Positions 1 to 6,612 of a stretch of 6,822 nucleotides of DNA are shown piece by piece. The translations under genes were made by a program, and so were the position numbers. A model generated the notes under the pieces. It saw nothing but the letters and a program-made list of their open reading frames with translations, ran no database searches and was not told the origin of the DNA. The first letter of the stretch is position 1, and each line of letters begins with the position of its first letter. Origin of the DNA: Bacteroidota bacterium (lineage in GTDB: Bacteria; Bacteroidota; Bacteroidia; Bacteroidales; CAJPTX01); NCBI GenBank assembly GCA_002748015.1, contig PDRH01000077.1, forward strand, positions 1 through 6,822, in the 5' to 3' direction.

Positions 1-1
1 C

Positions 2-1111
2 GTGCTTCACGAGCAGCAGGACGAATCCCTACGCAATGGGCTGTTCGGAGCGCTCGAGGCCTACGCCATGCGAAAGCATTTCGTGGGTAGCGTTTCAAAG
101 AATAGCAACAGGCTCTACGGCGCGCAGCTCATCCGCAATGGCATCATAACCGCCGAGCTATTCGTAGAATACGTATCGGACCGCCAGGAGGCCGATAGCT
201 TCGTGAATGACGAGCTGCTGCGCCAGCAGATCCTCTACCGTGAGTACAAGCGCAACAACAACCTGGCGCGTAACCTACTGTACATGCTAGAGTCCAAGCT
301 GTGGTCCCCCCATCAGAACGCTACGCTTAAGACCATGGGGGAGTACACCCTTGAGCACATCATGCCCCGGAAATGGGAAAACTGCTGGGGGATATGCAGG
401 AGCGAAGAGGAGCGGAATAGGGCAATCAAACGGATAGGCAATCTCGCCCTGCTGAGCCAGAAGGTGAATGCCAGCGTGAGCAATGGGAGCTGGGCGAGCA
501 AAAGGGAGGCGCTGGGGACGTACGGTGGCGGTTTCCAAACCCTTTGCGCCATCCAGGCGCTAAACCGCTGGGATGAAGCAGAAATCGCCCGCCGCGCAGA
601 CCAGCTCTACGCATTAGCCCAGAAGGCCTGGCCCATGCCCCAGGTCGATTCGCAAGGCGGTTTCGCCCCCCACTATGCGCCAGCATCCCCAAGCCCTGCC
701 GCAGAATCGCCCAACCTCTTCTCCGCTGAAACCACGTCAACGGGCATTGCAAAACGACCGCTATCACAACCTATGGACATCACAGGCAAAACGGTTCAGG
801 GGGTGGAAATTAACGGCGAGGAATTTGAAGCCCATTCCATGCGTGCGGCATTCCGGATCATCGCCAGAAAGATGCTAGAGCTATATCCTGACAGCGTGGC
901 TAGAATAGCCCACGAAGGGCAGCCCATAGCCCGCCACCAGCAAGGGGAAATCCCGAAGCACTATGAACCCCTAGAGGACTCTGGATTCCTGCTGCATGTC
1001 GGTCCGGCAAACGCCAAGAACATCCTCGGCCGAATGGTACGCCTAGCTGCAGCATGCGACGCGACCCTGCCCCAGAGAGTTTTTCTCATTCTGAGTGGTA
1101 AAGGGGAATAG
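2..1111 (+). CDS. GmrSD-like restriction endonuclease, C-terminal part (DUF1524 HNH nuclease), 5' truncated by window edge
   Basis: Frame is open from the first codon, so the true start lies outside the window; the GTG at base 2 is probably not the start. 369 residues remain. Residues 10-100 are helical, with the 'LEAYAMRKHF' segment typical of the region before DUF1524. DUF1524 follows: 'YTLEHIMP' (His119 of the HNH site), then 'RIGNLALLSQKVNAS' (Asn147, Asn156) and 'SWASKRE' (Lys167). This order (EHI.P, GNL.LL..N, K) is the family signature of the GmrD half of GmrSD type IV enzymes, which cut modified phage DNA. The DUF262 NTPase half, expected N-terminally in single-chain forms, would lie upstream. 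A Pro/Ser-rich linker (about 210-257) leads to an extra C-terminal module (about 258-369). The gene stops with TAG, 35 bp from the convergent lipoprotein gene. Sampled GC is about 60%, higher than in the other genes. The family call is firm; the modified-DNA specificity is inferred from family. Confidence 0.88.
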   Translation: MLHEQQDESLRNGLFGALEAYAMRKHFVGSVSKNSNRLYGAQLIRNGIITAELFVEYVSDRQEADSFVNDELLRQQILYREYKRNNNLARNLLYMLESKLWSPHQNATLKTMGEYTLEHIMPRKWENCWGICRSEEERNRAIKRIGNLALLSQKVNASVSNGSWASKREALGTYGGGFQTLCAIQALNRWDEAEIARRADQLYALAQKAWPMPQVDSQGGFAPHYAPASPSPAAESPNLFSAETTSTGIAKRPLSQPMDITGKTVQGVEINGEEFEAHSMRAAFRIIARKMLELYPDSVARIAHEGQPIARHQQGEIPKHYEPLEDSGFLLHVGPANAKNILGRMVRLAAACDATLPQRVFLILSGKGE

Positions 1112-1146
1112 CGCAAGAAGGTGGCTTTATACTTTAATGCCCCAGG

Positions 1147-1671
1147 CTAGCGACTCCCTATGTTCTGCTCGATGGCCTCCAGCTGGTCGGTGACCATCTT
1201 GGCGGATATGGGTAGGACTACTCCCTCCCACTTACTTGCATCTACCTTGATGGAGAACCCCTCGCGATGCTTCTCGAGGTAGCCGTCAGGGAGCTCCACG
1301 GCAAATATTTCCTTGTACACGCCCACACCAGAGAAAATGTTAAAGTCTCGGCTTATTTCCAATACGCCAGCCGACTCACCGCCCAGGAAATAGGCTGCGT
1401 TGTAGAAGCGCCATCCGCTCGTTGTATAGATCATGACCGTGTAGATTTGATTTGACACCGCATGGCTCTTCTTGTCTATGATGGTACGTATGTAGCAACC
1501 GGACCCCTGCTTATCGCCTATGGGCGTAGGCACGCCGAGTATGCTAATAGTGGGTTCATAGGCATCCGTTTTCACCTGCATCTCCTCGCGGTAGGTAGGG
1601 GCCAGCAGCGAAGCGCATCCGCTCAGGAAGAGTAGTAGGCAAAGGCCTACAAGCGTCAGTATTCTCCTCAT
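1147..1671 (-). CDS. Predicted lipoprotein of unknown function, 174 aa
   Basis: The protein begins 'MRRILTLVGLCLLLFLSGC', a textbook type II signal peptide: two arginines, a hydrophobic core of about 12 residues and a lipobox LSGC with the lipidated Cys at 19. I chose the ATG at 1671 because it puts the signal peptide at the N-terminus; the frame stays open to an ATG at 1758, but that lies upstream of the promoter at 1718-1725. The mature part (about 155 residues) starts 'CASLLAPTYREEM', looks soluble and mixed alpha/beta, and has no motif I recognise. No acidic run follows the Cys, so the Bacteroidota surface-export signal (S/D/E-rich) is absent and a periplasm-facing location is more likely. 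One other Cys lies in 'GSGCYIRTI'. The gene is convergent with the GmrSD-like gene and divergent from the KAP NTPase gene. Being inside a defence island may be coincidence or a functional link to the membrane NTPase. The lipoprotein call is firm; its role is unknown. Confidence 0.85.
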   Translation of the reverse strand: MRRILTLVGLCLLLFLSGCASLLAPTYREEMQVKTDAYEPTISILGVPTPIGDKQGSGCYIRTIIDKKSHAVSNQIYTVMIYTTSGWRFYNAAYFLGGESAGVLEISRDFNIFSGVGVYKEIFAVELPDGYLEKHREGFSIKVDASKWEGVVLPISAKMVTDQLEAIEQNIGSR

Positions 1672-1694
1672 AATCTTACTTTGCGTTACATTCC

Positions 1695-1709
1695 CTCCCG
1701 GCACGGGAG
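1695..1709 (-). promoter_or_regulatory. Leader hairpin of the lipoprotein gene
   Basis: CTCCCG-tgc-CGGGAG on the minus strand is a perfect 6-bp GC-rich stem with a 3-nt loop. If transcription starts 6-7 nt after the -7 element at 1718, near 1711, the hairpin forms the first bases of the mRNA. Such 5' stems can stabilise a transcript or affect ribosome access; here that is inference. A purine-rich GGGAGGGA overlaps the 3' arm but lies some 25 nt from the ATG, too far for a normal ribosome binding site. Confidence 0.45.
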
Positions 1710-1717
1710 TTTGTCCA

Positions 1718-1725
1718 CAAAGATA
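1718..1725 (-). promoter_or_regulatory. Bacteroidota-type promoter (-7 element) for the lipoprotein gene
   Basis: TATCTTTG on the minus strand is an exact match to the sigma-ABfr -7 consensus TAnnTTTG, about 47 nt upstream of the chosen ATG. No clean TTG is seen at the usual -33 distance (the nearest is 30 nt away; a TTTTAC lies at about the right place). The surrounding GGAAAnnCTATCTTTGTnGA pattern recurs upstream of the SEFIR gene. Confidence 0.65.
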
Positions 1726-1792
1726 GCCTTTCCTTTCTACGTAAAACCTACTATTCAATGGCTTAGGAATGCAATTTAGAGGCTGTTTAGAA

Positions 1793-1823
1793 CGGGGGGG
1801 TGAAACTATCCCACGTCCCCCCG
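1793..1823. repeat. G-tract/C-tract inverted repeat in the divergent intergenic region
   Basis: CGGGGGGG (1793-1800) and CCCCCCG (1817-1823) are complementary over 7 bp around a loop of about 16 nt, which can itself pair GTG with CAC. The element lies between the two divergent -7 elements, closer to the KAP promoter. It could be an operator-like site, a transcription barrier between the two genes or, with the adjacent 'GAGGCTGTTTAGAAC' (1779-1793), a worn end of an insertion sequence. No lookalike end was seen elsewhere in the window. The repeat is plain to see; its function is unknown. Confidence 0.5.
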
Positions 1824-1859
1824 CCAGATATCATGCCAGAATAGCGCAAACTGGATCGG

Positions 1860-1887
1860 TTGCCATATCTAGAATTATGTACCTTTG
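1860..1887 (+). promoter_or_regulatory. Bacteroidota-type promoter for the KAP NTPase gene
   Basis: TTG (1860-1862) and TACCTTTG (1880-1887) match the -33 and -7 elements of sigma-ABfr promoters; the 17-nt gap is slightly shorter than usual. The predicted transcription start, near 1893, leaves a leader of about 18 nt before the ATG at 1911. This promoter argues against the TTG at 1860 as a translation start, although the reading frame is open from there. Confidence 0.6.
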
Positions 1888-1910
1888 CATGCAGCTCATA
1901 CAACCACTCC

Positions 1911-4900
1911 ATGCCAATAGGGATTTTTGCTTGGGGACAACGCCTCATCCGCCTCTTCACACGGTTTATCAGGCGGGAGGGGAAGCATTCGCATACGCCG
2001 ATGGGAAACACGCCACGCCATAAGCACATTGACAGCAAACCAGCAGGCAAAGACCTCTTCCAGGGGCAGAGCCACGAGCGCCTCGCCTGCAATATCGCCA
2101 ATTATCTTCGCCAGAAGAGCCACTCCCGAATCATCGGTCTCGAAGGGGATTGGGGATCGGGCAAATCCAATGTAATAGAGCTACTCAGAAAGAAGCTTGA
2201 AGCAACGCACTACGTCTATATCTACGATGCGTGGGGGCATCAGGAGGATTCGCAACGAAGGTCATTCCTCGAAGAGCTGACGGAGGAGCTAACCGCTAAA
2301 GAAATACTCCCAAAAGACCCTTGGAATAAGAAAACCGAAGAACTCCTAGCCCGCAGGAAGACCACGGAGAGCAAGACGATTCCCAAAATGAGCTGGGGAG
2401 TGTGGGGGCTAATTATCATAACAGTGCTAACCCCCATCCTAACACAAATCGCCAGCCTTATAACGAATGAATGGCATAGAATAATACTAGTTTCTGCACC
2501 GCTAGCCATCGGGCTAACCATATACCTAGGATACTGCATCATTCATGGCAGGTGGCCAAAACCAGGGGAAGTCCTTCACATCTACCAAGGAGAAGCTACC
2601 GAAAAAACGACGCACGAAAGCATATCTGACTACACCCCTTCCACCAAGAAGTTTACTGGCTGGATGCAGGACGTATCCGATGCCCTTGGCGAACGAGTAC
2701 CCCTCCGAGAACTCCTCGTCGTATACGACAATATGGATAGGCTTCCCCCCGCCGACATCAAGGAGCTCTGGAGCTCCATCCACACCTTCTTCGCAGAGCG
2801 GGAGTATGAGCACATTACGGTTATCGTTCCCTTCGATAAGCGCCATCTGAGCCTGGCTTTCAGCATCGGTAAAACGCATTTAGACGGGACGAAAAACCAT
2901 ATCAAATCGGAGGGATACAGGGAGATTAACGCCTTCCTCCGCAAGACCTTTGCTACAATCTACCGCGTAACGCCCCCCGTCCTCAGCGACTGGAAGGGTT
3001 TCTTCAACGACAAGTTCTACGAGGCATTCGGGGAGTACGAGGCGGAAGAACTCCCCGTAGTCCGCTCCATATTCAACAGCGCATACGCACACTTCACGCC
3101 CCGCGATATCATCACCTTCATCAACGAGCTTGTTACCCTCCAAGAGCAGTGGGGGGATGCAATCCCCTTACGATACCTTGCATTCTTCACTGCGTACAAG
3201 GACGAAATCCTAGAGAATCCGCTTGGCTACCTTCTAGATGATAATACGATGACCGAGGCCGCTCGCCTACAGCTGCACGAGGATTTCCACGACTACCAGG
3301 CCGCCATCGTCTACAATGTCCCACCAATCCTAGCCTCACAGGTACTGCTAAGGCGAAATCTAGAACTGCTGCTACAGGGGGAGAGTTCCCATGATGCAAA
3401 ATTGCTAGTCCGGCATCCGAACTTCGTGGAGGTACTTGAAACGGTGATTGCGGAAACGCCCCTCCTGGACATCGCAACAGCATGCGAGCAGCTAGCGAAG
3501 GCTATGGAGGTACTCCCCCAGGAAAAAGTCGCGCAGATGGAGCACATATGGAGTTGCCTAGCGAGCCAGCAGCTACTGCTAAAGATAGATAAACCCGAAT
3601 ACAAGAACGGGTATAGCCACATGCTCAAATACGCCCCTTTGCATAGTAAGAATGAGCTGGCTGAATACCTCATTGAGGGCTACCAGCAGGCGATGGAAAC
3701 ATCCCAAACGTATCTAGATGGCAGCAGCTACTACAACAGCCTGACCCAGCTGGAGAAAGACATAACCGAATGCGGAAGTAGCGTAAAGGTAGCGGATAGG
3801 CTACGAGAAGTAGAAGTCTCTGCCCCCACCTTCTTCAACTACCTAATCGCGGCAGGCGAAGATAACGATAGGTACAAGCTCTACACCAGCGAAGAAGCGC
3901 TGGATGGCTACTTAGCAGGCTATAACCAGGGGCAAATAGTCGACTTGCCGAACCCCGAAGCCCTGGCATACCTAAAACCTACGTACAAACTACCCAAGAC
4001 GCTAAAACGAACAGAGATTTACCTCAAGGAAGCAGAGCTCACGAAAGAGAATTTCAACCAGTATATAACGCTCTACAAAGCACTATCCACAGAGCATCCG
4101 CTAGAACCACCCATTCCGCAGCACATGCTGGATAGGCTGGTGCATAAGATAACCCCAGGCGAACCTGGCTACCATGACCTCATCGCAATGGCCATTGCCT
4201 ATGGGTACTATCGGTCTTTTAGCCAATGGAATACCGTAGCCAAGAACTGCGAGAATGATGAAACGGTTGCAAGCATTGCAAGCATCATCGAGGATTATAC
4301 AACGCTGGGAGAGCTGCTAATGCGGCTAAAAGATACAGACACGCCCCTCCTCCGGAGAATTTGCAAACGGCTGATCGAAGATGATGCGAATGAACACCAG
4401 CTTGCTGCCACTGAGCTACTCAAGAACTTCACCCCAATTACCAAGAACCTATCCATAGCGCCGGAGGACTTCCTCGCCTTCCTGAGCCACTGGATAGACG
4501 ATACCAGAGAGCACATCACATTGAGCAATCTGGAGGAAGTGATCGCTGATTCTGGCTTCTACAAAACGGCAATGGGATCGGGAAACCCCTTGGCCGACCA
4601 TCTTAACTCCTTGGCCATCGAGTTCCTGAAATCGCAACCGGAGGAGAGGTGGCGTAGGGAATACGGAGAAAACAATTCGTACATCTATGGCGTGCTAAGC
4701 AATTACCTCCACAATGAGCAAATGCCCCCACCCACGCTAAGGAAAGCCCTAAAATCAATGCTGAAGCAGATTGCCATCGACGAAATCCCAGTACCCCGAG
4801 AAGAGTCATTCCTACGCAAGCTATTCCGTGAAGCACAAGGCGAAGACTGGACCGCCACCCTAAAGGACATCCTGGACAGCTACTACACCAAAGACTACAT

Positions 4901-5195
4901 AAGCCCCGAACAATTCCTATTCTTCGAACCTATGTTCAGGCAATGGGGCGATACCGCGGAGAGTGCTGACAGATTTGCAAGACGAATCCTGGATAGAGTA
5001 ATACAAAGCGCCAAATGCCTTGCGCTGATACTGGGGAACGCTCCATTCTACGCCTCCATAATCGTGGCTGCATCCACCGATGCTACTGACCTTAAGGAGA
5101 AAATCAGAGAAATGGCCATGAAAAGCGATGACGAAGGGCTCAGGATTTTCGCAAGGGATATCGGAATAGACCTAAGCAAAGAAACTGGGGAATAG
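1911..5195 (+). CDS. KAP-family P-loop NTPase with membrane hairpin (PifA/Kidins220 superfamily), 1094 aa
   Basis: Residues are counted from the ATG at 1911. Residues 50-70 ('HIDSKPAGKDLFQG') match the usual KAP lead-in. Walker A is GDWGSGKS (79-86) and a conserved 'YDAWGHQED' follows (105-113). Two hydrophobic segments (about 163-184 and 190-211) form a membrane hairpin between Walker A and Walker B, a hallmark of many KAP proteins. Walker B is 'VVYDNMDRLPP' with Asp273 and Asp276-Arg277. Then come 'FLRKTFATIYRVTPP' (342-356) and 'TPRDIITFINELV' (396-408), both typical of the family. Residues from about 411 to 1094 are mostly helical and unrecognised. KAP NTPases are membrane-associated ATPases; PifA of plasmid F excludes phage T7, so a defence role is likely but inferred. 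Residues 1-22 could form a basic amphipathic helix. An alternative start is the ATG at 2001 (residue 31). No Shine-Dalgarno is seen. The gene is divergent from the lipoprotein gene and stops with TAG. Confidence 0.9.
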   Translation: MPIGIFAWGQRLIRLFTRFIRREGKHSHTPMGNTPRHKHIDSKPAGKDLFQGQSHERLACNIANYLRQKSHSRIIGLEGDWGSGKSNVIELLRKKLEATHYVYIYDAWGHQEDSQRRSFLEELTEELTAKEILPKDPWNKKTEELLARRKTTESKTIPKMSWGVWGLIIITVLTPILTQIASLITNEWHRIILVSAPLAIGLTIYLGYCIIHGRWPKPGEVLHIYQGEATEKTTHESISDYTPSTKKFTGWMQDVSDALGERVPLRELLVVYDNMDRLPPADIKELWSSIHTFFAEREYEHITVIVPFDKRHLSLAFSIGKTHLDGTKNHIKSEGYREINAFLRKTFATIYRVTPPVLSDWKGFFNDKFYEAFGEYEAEELPVVRSIFNSAYAHFTPRDIITFINELVTLQEQWGDAIPLRYLAFFTAYKDEILENPLGYLLDDNTMTEAARLQLHEDFHDYQAAIVYNVPPILASQVLLRRNLELLLQGESSHDAKLLVRHPNFVEVLETVIAETPLLDIATACEQLAKAMEVLPQEKVAQMEHIWSCLASQQLLLKIDKPEYKNGYSHMLKYAPLHSKNELAEYLIEGYQQAMETSQTYLDGSSYYNSLTQLEKDITECGSSVKVADRLREVEVSAPTFFNYLIAAGEDNDRYKLYTSEEALDGYLAGYNQGQIVDLPNPEALAYLKPTYKLPKTLKRTEIYLKEAELTKENFNQYITLYKALSTEHPLEPPIPQHMLDRLVHKITPGEPGYHDLIAMAIAYGYYRSFSQWNTVAKNCENDETVASIASIIEDYTTLGELLMRLKDTDTPLLRRICKRLIEDDANEHQLAATELLKNFTPITKNLSIAPEDFLAFLSHWIDDTREHITLSNLEEVIADSGFYKTAMGSGNPLADHLNSLAIEFLKSQPEERWRREYGENNSYIYGVLSNYLHNEQMPPPTLRKALKSMLKQIAIDEIPVPREESFLRKLFREAQGEDWTATLKDILDSYYTKDYISPEQFLFFEPMFRQWGDTAESADRFARRILDRVIQSAKCLALILGNAPFYASIIVAASTDATDLKEKIREMAMKSDDEGLRIFARDIGIDLSKETGE

Positions 5196-5217
5196 GGGCA
5201 AGCACGTGACTTCCAAT

Positions 5218-5460
5218 TTAGATGCTATTCGCATCGGTCTCCTCCTGCGTTGCGCAGCGCGCTCCATTGGGTATCGTATAGCCAAAGTAGCACTCTCCCT
5301 CGTAGGTCTGGAGGCAATCCCTGGCCCACTTACCATGGTATACCTCCATGTTCCCATAGTGGGCAATCCCCTTACGCTAGCCGCAGAAGCTCCGTACTGC
5401 CGCTAGCTTTGGCATGCCGTAGGCTTCCGCACATTCCGATCCCGCCCCCAATGCGGCTCG
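5218..5460 (-). pseudogene. Decayed coding sequence, possible MORN-like C-terminal tail
   Basis: On the minus strand this frame reads like protein up to a TAA at 5220-5218 but is broken by an in-frame TAG at 5379-5377. After that stop it reads 'RKGIAHYGNMEVYHGKWARD' and on to 'YEGECYFGYTIPNGARC'. The Y.G.W and YEGE/NG spacing recalls MORN repeats, though the match is weak. There is no plausible promoter or complete start. Together with the piece at 5403-5534, a frameshift near the G-run at about 5446-5450 could join the two frames into one broken gene; alternatively they are two unrelated remnants. I favour a relic, possibly left by gene replacement at the site. This region and the next entry account for the 334-bp gap between the KAP and SEFIR genes, where I see no intact gene. 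Confidence 0.4.
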
Positions 5461-5534
5461 GAGAGCTTCGTGTCATCGGAAAAATCTAGCTCAACTTCCT
5501 GCGCACAACCCCTACAAGCTGGCTGCAAGCTAGC
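5403..5534 (-). pseudogene. Relic resembling the C-terminal tail of a SEFIR/TIR protein
   Basis: Just after the SEFIR gene's stop, in the +1 frame, 43 codons read 'ASLQPACRGCAQEVELDFSD' followed by 'DTKLSE', ending at a TAG. The intact protein has 'NSLEAVPACLCGRVYLDFSD' followed by 'DKSYDE' at 308-333, so SL, PAC, V.LDFSDD and E line up with short gaps. At DNA level 15 of 16 bases match (5473-5488 against 5630-5645), while flanking third positions differ. This suggests the tail of a second, diverged SEFIR-type gene rather than a recent tandem duplication. No upstream domain, start or promoter remains. What is seen is the resemblance; the origin is inferred. Confidence 0.45.
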
Positions 5535-6612
5535 CAAAATTCGGAACGACTCCTAACTCTGGTTTCCTACACTCTGGCTGGCTGCATACTACCTTTAGCA
5601 ACTTCTCAAATTTCTCATCGTAGCTCTTATCATCAGAAAAATCTAAATACACACGCCCACACAGGCATGCCGGAACCGCTTCCAACGAGTTACCCTTCCT
5701 AATCAACGGGAGAAATCGCTCGGTGTCGCTGGATTTAAGCATCTCAGCACTTATCATGCTATATTCATACCCAACCCCGCCCGCTCGCATCTCTACCTTC
5801 TCCTTATAGTTCGGCGTAAGGATGCAAAGCACGAAATCTGCCTTTTCCAGAGCCTTCTCCATGAAATGGGAAAGCTGCTGCCCGCATCGGAGATCCCACT
5901 GGTCTAGCATAACATGTACCCCATTGCTCACCAACCCCTTTGCTAACCTTTCTACCCAAGCCTTATGCGCATCGCTATCCCAAGAATAGGATATAAAAAC
6001 TCCGGGAGCCTTTCTCTCGCCGCCAAACTCTGCCTCCACCCGCATTATTGGATGCGCAAGGACACTAAGCTTTTCTTTATGTGTTAACTCGAAAACTCGA
6101 TAAACTGGCAGCCCAGAGATATCTCCAACCCTCCGCATTTCGTACCCAGCATTATGCATTGCTCCGGTAATAATACGCACAAGAGCCTCTATTTCCGCTG
6201 CATTTCCACGCGTAATAGGAGCTACCATATGCTCCAGGAACTTAATATAGCTATCATCGGGGCCCTTCAAGAGATTGAGACGCTCATCCTCATAAATCCA
6301 ACAATCTTGGTGCTGCTCATACCTGTGAAAATCATTTGGATTCATTACTAGATGCTGATGGAAGTCCTCCCTTGCATTCCTACACCTCAAATCGTATGAC
6401 ACAAGCGCCTTGAGGTCTAGAAGAGAGTCCCAAAACTCAAATTCAGGCAAGCGACCATTGTAATACAGCTTGCTGGCACGCATTTCCTCCTCGATGCGTC
6501 GCCTTATAGCCTCATTAATACGGTTTTCTCCCATTACGTACAACATTTTTTGGACATAAGCAGAAAATTGCCCATGCGAGTAAAACATACCAGACATAGC
6601 GTCACGCCCCAT
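5530..6612 (-). CDS. AbiJ-like N-terminal domain fused to a SEFIR/TIR domain, 360 aa
   Basis: Residues 1-175 are largely helical. The stretch 'DFHQHLVMNPNDF' (83-95), then 'WIYEDERLNLLKGPDDSY' (105-122), 'IKFLEHMVAPI' (123-133) and 'NAGYEMRRVGDISGLPVYRV' (154-173), matches the pattern of AbiJ N-terminal helical modules that head many abortive infection proteins. The C-terminal domain begins 'GVFISYSWDSDAHKAWVERL' (204-223), then 'LDQWDLRCGQQLSHFME' (236-252), 'ADFVLCILTPNYKEK' (258-272) and 'GGVGYEYSMISAE' (278-290); this is a SEFIR domain, a branch of the TIR superfamily. Glu283 is the best candidate for the NADase glutamate of catalytic TIRs, by position only. The likely model is that the N-terminal part senses infection and the SEFIR part kills or arrests the cell, perhaps by degrading NAD+. 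The ATG at 6612 follows an in-frame TAG; Met6 and Met9 are alternative starts. The gene is monocistronic here and convergent with KAP. SEFIR identity is firm; the N-terminal domain is moderately sure. Confidence 0.87.
   Translation of the reverse strand: MGRDAMSGMFYSHGQFSAYVQKMLYVMGENRINEAIRRRIEEEMRASKLYYNGRLPEFEFWDSLLDLKALVSYDLRCRNAREDFHQHLVMNPNDFHRYEQHQDCWIYEDERLNLLKGPDDSYIKFLEHMVAPITRGNAAEIEALVRIITGAMHNAGYEMRRVGDISGLPVYRVFELTHKEKLSVLAHPIMRVEAEFGGERKAPGVFISYSWDSDAHKAWVERLAKGLVSNGVHVMLDQWDLRCGQQLSHFMEKALEKADFVLCILTPNYKEKVEMRAGGVGYEYSMISAEMLKSSDTERFLPLIRKGNSLEAVPACLCGRVYLDFSDDKSYDEKFEKLLKVVCSQPECRKPELGVVPNFG

Noticed and set aside
1672..1758. N-terminal extension of the lipoprotein from the ATG at 1758
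   Set aside because: It would bury the lipoprotein signal peptide 29 residues inside the protein and spans the promoter and leader hairpin.
1860..1910. TTG at 1860 as the start of the KAP gene
   Set aside because: It coincides with the -33 element, and the -7 element lies inside this stretch, so the mRNA would not include it.
1787..2101. Minus-strand frame of 104 codons across the KAP promoter and start
   Set aside because: It overlaps the promoter and N-terminus of a well-supported gene in antisense and has no recognisable protein features.
5377..5379. In-frame TAG within the minus-strand relic as evidence for TAG recoding
   Set aside because: All four main genes end in TAG at sensible protein ends, and the relic also has a frame break, so simple decay explains it better.
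5196..5489. Plus-strand frame open for 97 codons after the KAP stop, which might suggest TAG readthrough
   Set aside because: The translation is rich in Pro, Ser and Arg and resembles no extension of KAP; it runs antisense to the protein-like minus-strand relic. Three other genes also end at TAG, so TAG acts as a normal stop here.
5520..5536. TGGCT-AGCCA hairpin at the end of the SEFIR gene as a terminator
   Set aside because: The stem is only 5 bp, overlaps the stop codon and has no following T-run on the minus strand.
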